The notes: generated by a model not told the origin, from the sequence alone. A stretch of 7,431 bases of DNA from Paracoccaceae bacterium (GCA_004566265.1 SPLB01000197.1:1-7431), one strand, 5' to 3'; positions 1 to 7,283 are shown, counted from the first letter of the stretch. Made by a program: numbers and translations.

Positions 1-2775
1 AACATCAATAACCCGACGGACGGATTCTTCGGCATTGTCCTGAACATGATGCATGTAAGACTGTACAACACCCGCTCCGAACTGCGCTACAGCCTTTTGA
101 AGTTCCGTGCGACCAGTCGCGTTGGCTGCGATCTGTGCCGTCAGATCGGCCATATTGTGATCGATATTGCGGCACGGATATGTGCCCGAAGCAAGAAGCG
201 CACGTGTCTCGGCCTCCAACAGGCGACCACCTGAAACCATCTTGAAGTTCTTGATCAGAACGCCTTCTTCTTCGATATGGCGGCTGTCGGGCGGCGCAGA
301 TCCAGGCGTCTTGCCTCCGATATCTGCGTGGTGGCCACGGGATGCGACAAGGAACTGGATGTCCCGACCGGTTTCATCAAACACTGGGGTGATCACGGTC
401 ACGTCTGGCAGATGTGTGCCGCCGTTGAAGGGATCGTTCATAACAAAGACGTCGCCAGGCTGGATTACGCCAGCGTTTTCCCGCAGGATCGATTTCACGC
501 TCGCGCTCATAGATCCCAGATGCACCGGCACATGCGGCGCATTCGCAACCAGATCGCCTGCCGCATCAAAGATCGCACAAGAGAAATCGAGCCGTTCGCG
601 GATATTCACTGAGGCGGCGGTTTTCGCAAGCGTCGCGCCCATCCGCTCCGCGATAGACATGAAGAGGTTGTTGAAGACTTCTAGCATGATCGGATCAACG
701 GTGGTGCCAATGGCTTCCTCACGCGCGAGCGGTACAATACGCCGTAAGACAAGCGCACCGCCGTCGATGCAGGTTGCTTCCCATCCATGTTCGACCACGG
801 TGGTGCCTGTTGGTTCATTGATGACGGCAGGGCCTTCTACAACGGCGCCAACACCCATCTTGTTGCGATCATGTGTGACGACGGACTGGAGGCAATGGTC
901 TGCCCACATCTGTGTTGTTCCATGACGGCTTTCTTGGCTCTCGGCATTGGGCAATTTGGCGCTTGCCCCGGATGCACCTACGGCCTCGACGGAAATCATT
1001 TCGGCGATGATATCGTTTGTTTCAGGGCGGAACCCGAATTCCACCTCGTGAGATGTGCGAAACTCTTCGATCATGGCGTCTGGTGATCCAAGCACCACAG
1101 GCAAGGTGGTTTGAGACGTGGACATCCGAAGGTACACTTTCTCCCGAACCGAGATGTTGCTGCGCTCGACGCCCTGATTTAACACCTCTTCTGTCGCCTG
1201 CGTGGTCAAGGCGACAGAGGCGGCTGTGATGGCGGCCACATTTGAAACGGGCACAAGCAATTGTTGTTCGCGCATCGACACGATGTCCGCCAGCCCCATG
1301 CCAAGCGCAGACAGGACCCCGGCGAAGGGATGCAGGTAAACGGACGTCATCCCAAGCGCATCGGCCACAAGACAGGCATGTTGGCCGCCTGCACCACCAA
1401 AGCAATTCAAGGTGTAGCCGGTCACGTCATATCCGCGCGCGACACTGATTTCCTTGATCGCGTTCGCCATGTTGTCGACTGCGATTCGCAGGAACCCCTC
1501 GGCCAGCACCTCAACCGACAAAGGCACTTCGCCTGTTTGGGCTGAGATGTCCTGTGCCAATTCCTCAAAGAGGTGGCGCGGCGCATCGATATCGAGTGGC
1601 TCGTTGCTGTCTGGACCAAATACATTTGGGAAGTTCTCAGGCTGAATCTTGCCCAGGACTGCGTTGCAATCGGTGACTGTCAGCGGGCCACCCCGGCGAT
1701 AGCAGGATGGGCCGGGGTCGGCGCCAGCACTCTCGGGGCCGACCTGAAGCCGCCCATCGCGGAATGACAGGATAGACCCGCCGCCTGCCGCCACTGTGTG
1801 AATATTCATCATCGGAGCGCGCATCCGAACGCCGGCCACCTCGGTTTCAAAGCTGCGTTCGTATTCCCCGGCAAAGTGGCACACATCAGTTGAGGTGCCG
1901 CCCATGTCAAAACCGATCAGTTTGTCGAAGCCATCCTGTGAAGCGGTGCCGACCATCCCCACAACGCCGCCTGCGGGTCCGGACAAGATAGCATCCCGGC
2001 CGTGGAAAAGGTCCGCGTCAGTTAGCCCACCGTTTGACTGCATAAACATCAGCCGCTCAACGGCATCAGTACCCAGAGCGCTGCGGACTTGATTGACGTA
2101 TCTTTTGAGGATCGGGGTTAGATAGGCGTCGGCGACCGTCGTATCCCCGCGCGAGACCAGTTTGATAAGCGGGCTTGCTTGATGGCTCAGAGAGACCTGC
2201 TCGAAACCCTGCTGCTCGGCCATCTCGCCGAGCATTTTTTCATGTTCCGGGTTGCGATAGCTGTGCAGCAGCGCGACGGCGATCGAGCGATATCCCTTGC
2301 CGTAGGCATCGCAAATCGCCGCGCGGGCTTTTTGAAGGTCTATCGCGTCGATGACGGTTCCATCCGCTTCCAGCCGTTCATCGATTTCAATGACGTCCGA
2401 ATAAAGCAGATCCGGCAGCTGAATATTGAGCGCAAACAGGTCGGGCCGATTCTGATACCCGATTCTCAACAGGTCTTTGAAGCCGCGCGTGATAAACAGA
2501 ACTGTCCGTTCACCCTTGCGTTCAAGCAAGGCGTTCGTAGCGACCGTGGTGCCCATTTTAATAGCGCGGATCGCGTTTTCTGGGATCATATCATTCTTCG
2601 AAAGCCCCATGATCTGGCGCACGCCCTGCACGGCCGCATCTTTGTAAGACTCTGGCTTTTCTGAAAGAATCTTGTGGGTCTTTAGATCGCCCTGCGGCGT
2701 TCGCGCAACGATGTCTGTGAACGTACCGCCACGATCAATCCAGAAGTCCCACTTAGAATCAGCGCGCAAGGTCAT
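1..2775 (-). CDS. Fused HyuA-HyuB ATP-dependent 5-oxoprolinase / hydantoinase family protein (C-terminus beyond window)
   Basis: Reverse-strand reading gives 925 codons with no stop, leaving the window at its left edge. Residues 14-21 read DRGGTFTD, the N-terminal phosphate-binding motif of the hydantoinase A family. [16 protein letters not shown] follows near 73-88, SGPAGGVVG near 263 and [11 protein letters not shown] near 287, both ATPase-fold motifs. [11 protein letters not shown] lies near residue 460. The HyuB domain starts around residue 692 ([21 protein letters not shown]) and continues through [12 protein letters not shown] and [10 protein letters not shown]. Fusion of both halves in one chain, and the close resemblance to eukaryotic OPLAH, point to ATP-dependent opening of 5-oxoproline to glutamate in the cytoplasm. 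OPLAH-type proteins are about 1,290 residues, so roughly a quarter to a third is missing. N-methylhydantoinase or another cyclic-amide specificity cannot be excluded. The gene is divergent from a TRAP transporter operon, which suggests that the transporter supplies the substrate. Confidence 0.9.
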   Translation of the reverse strand, partial: MTLRADSKWDFWIDRGGTFTDIVARTPQGDLKTHKILSEKPESYKDAAVQGVRQIMGLSKNDMIPENAIRAIKMGTTVATNALLERKGERTVLFITRGFKDLLRIGYQNRPDLFALNIQLPDLLYSDVIEIDERLEADGTVIDAIDLQKARAAICDAYGKGYRSIAVALLHSYRNPEHEKMLGEMAEQQGFEQVSLSHQASPLIKLVSRGDTTVADAYLTPILKRYVNQVRSALGTDAVERLMFMQSNGGLTDADLFHGRDAILSGPAGGVVGMVGTASQDGFDKLIGFDMGGTSTDVCHFAGEYERSFETEVAGVRMRAPMMNIHTVAAGGGSILSFRDGRLQVGPESAGADPGPSCYRRGGPLTVTDCNAVLGKIQPENFPNVFGPDSNEPLDIDAPRHLFEELAQDISAQTGEVPLSVEVLAEGFLRIAVDNMANAIKEISVARGYDVTGYTLNCFGGAGGQHACLVADALGMTSVYLHPFAGVLSALGMGLADIVSMREQQLLVPVSNVAAITAASVALTTQATEEVLNQGVERSNISVREKVYLRMSTSQTTLPVVLGSPDAMIEEFRTSHEVEFGFRPETNDIIAEMISVEAVGASGASAKLPNAESQESRHGTTQMWADHCLQSVVTHDRNKMGVGAVVEGPAVINEPTGTTVVEHGWEATCIDGGALVLRRIVPLAREEAIGTTVDPIMLEVFNNLFMSIAERMGATLAKTAASVNIRERLDFSCAIFDAAGDLVANAPHVPVHLGSMSASVKSILRENAGVIQPGDVFVMNDPFNGGTHLPDVTVITPVFDETGRDIQFLVASRGHHADIGGKTPGSAPPDSRHIEEEGVLIKNFKMVSGGRLLEAETRALLASGTYPCRNIDHNMADLTAQIAANATGRTELQKAVAQFGAGVVQSYMHHVQDNAEESVRRVIDV

Positions 2776-2781
2776 TTGCAT

Positions 2782-2786
2782 CTCCC
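2782..2786 (-). promoter_or_regulatory. Ribosome binding site deciding the oxoprolinase start
   Basis: On the reverse strand GGGAG is followed by ATGCAAATG. The first ATG (from 2781) touches the GGGAG with no spacer, whereas the second ATG (from 2775) lies 6 nt away, a normal spacing. The start at 2775 is therefore preferred; the two candidates differ by only two residues. Confidence 0.6.
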
Positions 2787-2803
2787 AAACATAAAGTTGT
2801 TGC

Positions 2804-2833
2804 ATTATTCGCAAAACGCTGACAATTTGTCAA
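2804..2833 (-). promoter_or_regulatory. Sigma-70-type promoter for the oxoprolinase gene
   Basis: On the reverse strand a perfect TTGACA (2833-2828) is followed after 18 nt by AATAAT (2809-2804), five of six matches to TATAAT. Transcription would begin near 2797, giving a leader of about 20 nt before the start at 2775. The -35 box lies inside the palindrome at 2816-2836, so a bound repressor would block it. Read directly from sequence; not experimentally mapped. Confidence 0.6.
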
Positions 2834-2836
2834 CGT
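2816..2836. promoter_or_regulatory. 21-bp near-perfect palindrome, candidate shared operator
   Basis: The left arm (2816-2825) reads ACGCTGACAA and the right arm (2827-2836) reads TTGTCAACGT, around a central T at 2826. Nine of ten arm pairs are complementary; only 2819/2833 mismatch. The inner 13 bp (2820-2832) form a perfect inverted repeat. It lies between two divergent transcripts and overlaps the likely -35 elements of both, which suits a dimeric regulator controlling transporter and enzyme together. The size and symmetry fit MarR or GntR family sites; which protein binds it is not shown by the sequence. Confidence 0.6.
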
Positions 2837-2856
2837 AATGAATTCGGGATTATGGC
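2827..2856 (+). promoter_or_regulatory. Possible promoter for the TRAP operon
   Basis: TTGTCA (2827-2832), five of six matches to the -35 consensus, is followed after about 18 nt by TATGGC (2851-2856), a weak -10. The -35 is the right arm of the palindrome. A start near 2863 would give a leader of about 25 nt before dctP. The -10 is poor, so the position is tentative. Confidence 0.35.
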
Positions 2857-2886
2857 CTGGGTTCAGTTCAACAGAGGAGCTTAACA

Positions 2887-3849
2887 ATGAAACATTTCAT
2901 CTTGGCCACTGGACTTGTCGTTGGCCTGAACGGCGCTGCAGCTGCTGACACATGGGACATGCCAACCCCTTACGGTGACGCCACCTTCCACACGCAAAAC
3001 ATCTCTCAGTTTGCAGCGGATGTTGCAGCGGCCTCCGATGGCGCATTAGAGATTACGATCCACTCCGGCGGTTCCCTGTTCCCGCACGGTGAAATCCGCA
3101 ACGTCGTCCGGTCTGGTCAGGTTCCGATTGGCGAATTCTTCCTGTCGCGGCTGGTGAATGACGATGCCGCTTTCGGGATCGACAGCCAGCCTTTCGTGGC
3201 AACAAGCTATGAAGATGCTGAACGCCTCTGGGCCGCGCAGCGCCCCGTCGTGACCGAACTGCTGGCTGAGCAAGGTCTGATGCCGCTTTTCTCTGTGCCA
3301 TGGCCCGCACAAGGTCTTTACACCAACGGTGAGATTGAAACCGTCGAGGGCCTCGCAGGCCTGCGGTTCCGTGCCTACAACGCAGCCTTAGAAGAATTCG
3401 CCACGCTGGCGGGGGCCGCCCCGGTGCAGGTCGAAGCTCCAGACATCCCGCAAGCCTTTGCAACCGGTCAGGTCGAAGCGATGGTCACTTCTCCCTCAAC
3501 TGGCGCGAATTCGACCGCCTGGGATTTCGTAACGCACTACACCCCGATCAACGCCTGGGTTCCTAAGAACATCGTTGTGGTAAACAAACGCGCTTTCAAG
3601 CGTCTGCCTGACTCTGCACAAGCTGCCGTTCGAGAGGCCGCCGCCGCAGCTGAAGCGCGTGGGTGGGACATGTCAGCTGCCGAAGCGGATGCGAAAACAG
3701 CGATCATGGCCGAAAATGGAATGATCATTGTCGAGCCCAGCGACGCCTTGACTGCCGGTCTGCAAAAAATTGGTGCGCAAATGCTCACGAACTGGAAAGC
3801 CAGCGCATCTAAGGCCGCGCTTTCCATTTTGACGACCTATCAGCAGTAA
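2887..3849 (+). CDS. dctP: TRAP transporter substrate-binding protein, DctP family
   Basis: A 320-residue periplasmic binding protein, the usual size for DctP proteins. It opens with a short signal peptide: K2, a hydrophobic stretch (about 4-16), then AAAA with likely cleavage after A20, giving a mature start DTWDMP. The segment LRFRAYN (159-165) holds the conserved arginine of the family (R162 by position), which pairs with the ligand carboxylate. It is followed by the APVQVEAPDIPQAFATGQVEA type region that precedes the second binding segment around 199-210. The start is supported by AGAGGAG (2873-2879), 7 nt upstream of the ATG. It is first in an operon with dctQ and dctM, and divergent from the oxoprolinase. 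The cargo is probably a small carboxylate. Pyroglutamate is a reasonable guess because DctP proteins binding pyroglutamate are known from Bordetella, but sequence reading alone does not prove it. Confidence 0.9.
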   Translation: MKHFILATGLVVGLNGAAAADTWDMPTPYGDATFHTQNISQFAADVAAASDGALEITIHSGGSLFPHGEIRNVVRSGQVPIGEFFLSRLVNDDAAFGIDSQPFVATSYEDAERLWAAQRPVVTELLAEQGLMPLFSVPWPAQGLYTNGEIETVEGLAGLRFRAYNAALEEFATLAGAAPVQVEAPDIPQAFATGQVEAMVTSPSTGANSTAWDFVTHYTPINAWVPKNIVVVNKRAFKRLPDSAQAAVREAAAAAEARGWDMSAAEADAKTAIMAENGMIIVEPSDALTAGLQKIGAQMLTNWKASASKAALSILTTYQQ

Positions 3850-3894
3850 ACGGCGGGTCGAAAACCACTCTTTGGTCGGTTTTAATTTGCCAAT

Positions 3895-3914
3895 AAAGGC
3901 CCGGCGCGGGTTTT
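3895..3914 (+). terminator. Hairpin plus T-run between dctP and dctQ (partial terminator or mRNA stabiliser)
   Basis: CCCG (3900-3903) pairs with CGGG (3907-3910) around a GCG loop and is followed directly by TTTT (3911-3914). The stem can be extended by two G-U and two A-U pairs into the AAGG before it. A weaker inverted repeat, AAAACC (3861-3866) with GGTTTT (3878-3883), lies just upstream. In TRAP operons the binding protein is needed in excess over the membrane subunits, and such a structure would leave more dctP than dctQM message. The short, partly paired T-run suggests incomplete termination. Confidence 0.4.
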
Positions 3915-3954
3915 CTCCTGCCCAAGCGTCGGGTATATTTTTAAGGGGCACATC

Positions 3955-4479
3955 ATGCAAACAATTCTGAACAGGATCTATCTTGCCGCGGGATGGATAT
4001 CGGCATTCACGATCTTGGCAATTGCCGTTTTGATCAGCGCGCAGATCTTCTTGAATTTTGCGACGCGAGTCTTCGGCCTGCCGTTGCCGTCGACGATCCC
4101 GTCCTACGCAGACTTCTCTGGCTTCATGCTCGCAGCCGCAACCTTCCTTGCCATGCCCTATACATTCCGCAGCGGTGGCCACATCAAGGTGTCTCTGGTC
4201 ACCGCCCGGCTGCCCGAATGCGCGCGCCTCATTGGTGAAATTGTCGCGCTTATCGCCGCCACAGCGCTGACGGCTTTTGCCGTTTACTACATCTGGGTAC
4301 TTGTCGCCGAGAGCATCCACTTTGGGGATGTCTCCAATGGGACAATCCCAATCCCGCTGTGGATCCCCCAAACTGCCATGGGCATAGGAATGACGTTGCT
4401 GTGCGTCTCCGTCGTTCACAGCCTGATCGAAACACTTTTGCGCGGCGAGCCCGTCATCGCTGCATCCGAGGAAGCCTGA
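3955..4479 (+). CDS. dctQ: TRAP transporter small permease subunit, DctQ family
   Basis: A 174-residue, strongly hydrophobic protein with four likely membrane helices (roughly residues 13-37, 50-71, 90-118 and 134-158), as expected for DctQ. Family-like features are RSGGHIKVSL (72-81) after the second helix and IPIPLWIPQ (131-139) before the fourth. It should pair with DctM in the inner membrane to form the ion-gradient-driven importer fed by the DctP protein. AAGGGG (3943-3948) stands 6 nt before the ATG. It follows dctP after 105 nt carrying a hairpin, and it is separated from dctM by a single base, so dctQ and dctM are probably translated in a coupled way. Family assignment rests on size, topology, motifs and operon position. 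Confidence 0.9.
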   Translation: MQTILNRIYLAAGWISAFTILAIAVLISAQIFLNFATRVFGLPLPSTIPSYADFSGFMLAAATFLAMPYTFRSGGHIKVSLVTARLPECARLIGEIVALIAATALTAFAVYYIWVLVAESIHFGDVSNGTIPIPLWIPQTAMGIGMTLLCVSVVHSLIETLLRGEPVIAASEEA

Positions 4480-4480
4480 A

Positions 4481-5782
4481 ATGTCTGATCCTGTCGTTGG
4501 TCTCATCCTGCTTGGGCTTTTGTTTGTCTTTTTGGCGGGGGGACTTTGGATCGCGCTGTCCCTTTCCGCTGTCGCCGCTGTCGCCCTTGCGTTCTTTTCA
4601 AATTCGTCCGTTGGCCTAAACTTGGCCGTTACGTTCTGGGGGCACAGCCATTCCTGGTCCCTAACAGCACTGCCGCTGTTTATCCTGATGGGTGAAATCC
4701 TGCTCCGCTCGCGCCTCAGTAAGGATATGTTCAACGGCCTTGCCCCGTGGCTTGGCGGGCTCCCCGGGCGCTTACTCCACGTAAACGTTTTGGGCTGTGC
4801 CATCTTCGCAGCTGTTTCCGGCTCTTCCGCTGCAACCGCCGCGACGATCGGCAAGATGTCCATTCCGGAACTCAAATCGCGGGGCTACCCCGAAAGCCTG
4901 ATCCTTGGCACCCTCGCTGGGTCTGCAACGCTTGGGCTTCTTATCCCGCCTTCGATCATCCTGATCGTCTACGGCGTGGCCACTGAACAATCGATTGCGC
5001 GGCTGTTTGTTGCGGGGCTGATCCCCGGCGCGTTGTTGGTCGGTTTGTTCAGCGCCTATGTCGCGGTCCGCGCCTGGATGGATCCGAACCTGATCCCGGC
5101 TGAAACGACCAAGCCCAGCCTGAAAGAAAAGCTCTGGGAAGCGCGCGGCCTGATCCCCGTCGCCCTGCTGATTTCAGGCGTCATCGGGGCGATTTATACC
5201 GGTATCGCGTCCCCAACAGATGCGGCAGCCCTTGGTGTGCTTTTGTCGATCCTTCTGGCTGTTTTGTCCGGCAGTTTCACGAGGAGCGACTTCCTAGACG
5301 CGCTTTTGTCGGCGGCGCGCACGTCGTGCATGATCGCTTTCATCCTTCTTGGTGCAGCATTTCTTGCCGTTTCGATGGGTTTCACGGGCTTGCCCCGCAA
5401 CCTCGCATCGTGGATCGGCGAGATGGGCCTGTCGCCCTATGTGTTGTTGGCTGTCCTGACGATCTTCTTCATCGTCCTAGGCCTTTTCCTGGATGGAATT
5501 TCTGTCGTCGTCCTCACGACGTCCATCATTATGCCTATGGTGCTGGCCGTTGGGATCGATCCGATCTGGTTCGGCATCTATCTGGTGCTCGTCGTTGAGA
5601 TGAGCCAGATCACCCCACCGGTCGGCTTCAATCTTTTCGTCATTCAGGGACTGACGGGGATCGACATCTTGAGGATCGCAAAGGCGGCACTGCCGTTCTT
5701 TTTCCTGATGTTACTAGCGGTCGTCCTGATCACGCTGTTCCCGCAAATCGTAACATATCTACCAGAAGCTATGAACCGCTGA
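4481..5782 (+). CDS. dctM: TRAP transporter large permease subunit, DctM family
   Basis: A 433-residue multi-spanning inner-membrane protein, the normal length for DctM, the subunit that carries substrate and co-transported ions. Diagnostic segments are the GSSAATAATIG region (114-124), the LIPPSIILIVYG hairpin-like segment beginning near 154, and MSQITPPVGFNLFV (374-387). The last two are the paired re-entrant-loop type motifs of the family. A Shine-Dalgarno GAGGAAG (4468-4474) sits inside the end of dctQ, 6 nt before the ATG, and the dctQ stop and dctM start are one base apart. The protein appears intact. No terminator with a clear T-run follows; the gene ends 19 nt from the stop of the convergent regulator gene. 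Confidence 0.95.
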   Translation: MSDPVVGLILLGLLFVFLAGGLWIALSLSAVAAVALAFFSNSSVGLNLAVTFWGHSHSWSLTALPLFILMGEILLRSRLSKDMFNGLAPWLGGLPGRLLHVNVLGCAIFAAVSGSSAATAATIGKMSIPELKSRGYPESLILGTLAGSATLGLLIPPSIILIVYGVATEQSIARLFVAGLIPGALLVGLFSAYVAVRAWMDPNLIPAETTKPSLKEKLWEARGLIPVALLISGVIGAIYTGIASPTDAAALGVLLSILLAVLSGSFTRSDFLDALLSAARTSCMIAFILLGAAFLAVSMGFTGLPRNLASWIGEMGLSPYVLLAVLTIFFIVLGLFLDGISVVVLTTSIIMPMVLAVGIDPIWFGIYLVLVVEMSQITPPVGFNLFVIQGLTGIDILRIAKAALPFFFLMLLAVVLITLFPQIVTYLPEAMNR

Positions 5783-5792
5783 CTCCATTTCT

Positions 5793-5822
5793 CGGGCGGC
5801 GTCACAAAGAGGACGCGGCCCG
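5793..5822. terminator. GC-rich hairpin at the convergent gene ends
   Basis: The arms CGGGCGGCGTC (5793-5803) and GACGCGGCCCG (5812-5822) pair over 11 positions with one G-G mismatch and an 8-nt loop. The structure straddles the stop of the minus-strand regulator gene and follows the dctM stop by 10 nt, so either transcript could fold it. There is no T-run on either side, so it is not a standard intrinsic terminator. It may only protect 3' ends or assist factor-dependent termination. Confidence 0.35.
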
Positions 5823-6317
5823 ACTTGCCTGATCGTATTGGCCCGACAAAGCGCGCAGGCTCGCCGCGATAGCGCTCAATTCGTCCCCGGATATATCCAT
5901 TCGGCCAAGCCCATCGATGAGGCAGCGTTCCCGAACGGTTCGGTATTCGTCACACAAGGCATCTCCCTGACTGGACGTGCTGTAAAACACTTCCTTCCCG
6001 CGCTTCTCAGACACGATCAATTCGGCCTTAGAAAGCTTGCGCAGAGCGTAATTTACTGTGTGAGTGTCATCGATATTCAGCAGAAAGCAGATATCGCTAA
6101 GGCGTTTGTCTCTTCCCCTATGGTTCACGTTATGGAGAACCAGAATCTCCAACGGACTCATATCAGTATGACCGGCTGCAGCCATACATTTAACCATCCA
6201 GCGCGAGAACGCGTTGAAGGCGATGATTAGGCCAAACTCGAACTCAGATGCCTCCCATCCTTCCCCATCAGCAAGATGGCGAGAGGAAACGATTTTTCGT
6301 TTTGCTGATTTTTCCAT
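5802..6317 (-). CDS. Winged-helix MarR-like transcriptional regulator (COG3492 type)
   Basis: A 171-residue cytoplasmic protein. The N-terminal part carries the well-conserved stretch EFEFGLIIAFNAFSRWMVKC (25-44), probably a helix contributing to the dimer or ligand pocket. A winged helix-turn-helix follows at about 53-115: MSPLEILVLHNV (first helix), LSDICFLLNI, then DDTHTVNYALRKLSK (about 83-97) as the recognition helix and IVSEKRGKEVFYSTS as the wing. The C-terminal third (116-165) is helical and likely completes the dimer interface. This matches the predicted MarR-type regulators of COG3492, which I recall as often lying near catabolic or transport genes. It is convergent with dctM, so it is not co-transcribed with the TRAP operon, but it is the only regulator seen here and a natural candidate for the palindrome at 2816-2836. 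Upstream of ATG 6317 there is only weak Shine-Dalgarno complementarity. Confidence 0.85.
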   Translation of the reverse strand: MEKSAKRKIVSSRHLADGEGWEASEFEFGLIIAFNAFSRWMVKCMAAAGHTDMSPLEILVLHNVNHRGRDKRLSDICFLLNIDDTHTVNYALRKLSKAELIVSEKRGKEVFYSTSSQGDALCDEYRTVRERCLIDGLGRMDISGDELSAIAASLRALSGQYDQASRAASSL

Positions 6318-6327
6318 GTGTTTTATC

Positions 6328-6354
6328 GATATAACATTGATATCTCTACGTTAT
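6328..6354. promoter_or_regulatory. AT-rich inverted repeats upstream of the regulator, possible autoregulatory site
   Basis: GATAT (6328-6332) and ATATC (6340-6344) form an inverted repeat with a 7-nt spacer, and ATAAC (6331-6335) with GTTAT (6350-6354) forms a second, overlapping one. They lie 11 to 37 nt upstream of the regulator ATG, where a minus-strand -10 (TTATAT-like) would fall. MarR-type genes are often self-controlled from such sites. The repeats differ in sequence from the palindrome at 2816-2836, so the same protein need not bind both. Confidence 0.25.
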
Positions 6355-6575
6355 CATGCATCGGAAATTGTGCAATCCTTTCTCGATCCTTTGTCGAACA
6401 CCCCAGCCCGGCCGGTCATTAACGGCATGACAACATGCCCGCAGAGCGTTCGAGATCAGTTACCTCGTAGCCGACACCACCGCCAGAGTTGAAAACGCCC
6501 CCGAAAACATGCAAGTTCTGCGCAAGGCAATATCATTTGGAAAATAACCGGTTAAACAATTTCGGAGAAAACAGA
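6355..6575. other. Intergenic region between the regulator and lysE, no confident gene
   Basis: About 220 nt without a convincing gene. A perfect 10-bp palindrome TAACCGGTTA lies at 6545-6554, 21 nt upstream of the lysE ATG, where an operator could sit. Short plus-strand readings at 6400-6450 (PVINGMTTCPQSVRD) and, in another frame, 6449-6544 (beginning FEISYLVADTTARVEN) look faintly like the end of a cysteine hydrolase/isochorismatase-type protein broken by an indel, but this is weak. No clear sigma-70 promoter for lysE was recognised. Confidence 0.3.
6564..6567 (+). promoter_or_regulatory. Ribosome binding site deciding the lysE start
   Basis: GGAG stands 8 nt before ATG 6576, which opens MIDTTVLLTYS, the usual N-terminus for this exporter family. 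The longer in-frame start at 6489 would add 29 polar residues not typical of the family. Confidence 0.6.
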
Positions 6576-7202
6576 ATGATCGACACTACCGTGCTACTCA
6601 CCTATTCGCTGATCGTTCTAGGGTTCGTATTCATTCCTGGCCCGGCCACCCTTTTGACTGTCGCTAGAGCTACGACTTCTGGGACGAAAGCTGGCATCGC
6701 AACCGGCGCTGGTATTGCCGCCGGTGACTTTCTCCACACCATTATGGCCGTAGTTGGCATCTCGGCAATCATCGCGGCATCGGCAACTCTATTCAGCGTC
6801 GTGAAGTATCTTGGGGCTGCATATTTGGTTTTGCTCGGGCTGAAAGCGATCTTCGAAAAGAAGTCAGTTGATCTGGGTCAAGGGCGTGCCCTGATCACTG
6901 CGCCTCAAGCCTTCCGGCAGGCCATCCTGACCGAAGTCCTCAACCCGAAGACCGCACTGTTTTTCCTTGCGTTCCTGCCTCAATTCATTGTCCCAGAGAA
7001 CGGCTTTGTTGTTGTTCAGCTCACTATACTTGGAATTGTCTTCGTGCTGATCGGCTTCCTCAGCACAATTATCTACTCAGTCGCCGCTGGCGGTCTTGGA
7101 AATTTTCTGCGCCGCAATCCAACGGTCCTGAAATGGCAAGGTAAGGTCGTGGGCAGCATCTACTGTGCGCTCGGAGTACGCCTCGCCTTGCAAGAGCGAT
7201 GA
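6576..7202 (+). CDS. LysE/RhtB family amino-acid or metabolite exporter
   Basis: A 208-residue inner-membrane protein, the common length for this family. Characteristic features are FIPGPATLLTVAR (19-31) with the PGP motif, the glycine-rich GTKAGIATGAGIAAGD (36-51), YLGAAYLVLLGLKAI (78-92), and LNPKTALFFLAFLPQF (122-137) with the conserved NPK and PQF. About six hydrophobic segments can be seen (roughly 7-28, 41-62, 63-92, 118-138, 145-170, 189-205). Members export lysine, arginine, homoserine, threonine or other small metabolites by proton exchange. The substrate cannot be read from the sequence. The gene is divergent from the MarR-like regulator across 258 nt, so it could be one of that regulator's targets. 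The insertion sequence begins about 80 nt downstream of its stop. Confidence 0.9.
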   Translation: MIDTTVLLTYSLIVLGFVFIPGPATLLTVARATTSGTKAGIATGAGIAAGDFLHTIMAVVGISAIIAASATLFSVVKYLGAAYLVLLGLKAIFEKKSVDLGQGRALITAPQAFRQAILTEVLNPKTALFFLAFLPQFIVPENGFVVVQLTILGIVFVLIGFLSTIIYSVAAGGLGNFLRRNPTVLKWQGKVVGSIYCALGVRLALQER

Positions 7203-7283
7203 CCTGTCGCTTCTACGAGCCGCACTTTTCACAACCGGATCCCTTTGAGATCCACCAAAATTGCTCGTTTTAGCGAAAAGGAT
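7203..7283. other. Spacer between lysE and the insertion sequence
   Basis: An inverted repeat GGATC (7237-7241) / GATCC (7249-7253) with a 7-nt loop follows lysE, and TTTT/AAAA (7269-7272 and 7276-7279) a little further on. Neither has the stable stem and T-run of a good intrinsic terminator. No gene is seen. Confidence 0.3.

Noticed and set aside
167..925. Plus-strand open frame (252 codons) with no family resemblance
   Set aside because: It lies opposite the clear HyuB/HyuA coding sequence on the minus strand.
2179..2664. Plus-strand open frame (161 codons)
   Set aside because: Antisense to the HyuA domain, whose motifs ([23 protein letters not shown]) are unambiguous.
3673..4875. Long minus-strand open frame (400 codons) antisense to dctP, dctQ and dctM
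   Set aside because: It is low in hydrophobic order, rich in D/R/G/K, and lies opposite three well-recognised genes; an antisense shadow of their codon bias.
6489..6575. N-terminal extension of lysE with a CKFC motif that might suggest metal binding
   Set aside because: No ribosome binding site at 6489, unusual for the exporter family, and ATG 6576 has a good one; the CxxC is probably chance.
7237..7253. GGATC/GATCC inverted repeat as a lysE terminator
   Set aside because: Only a 5-bp stem with no T-run after it.
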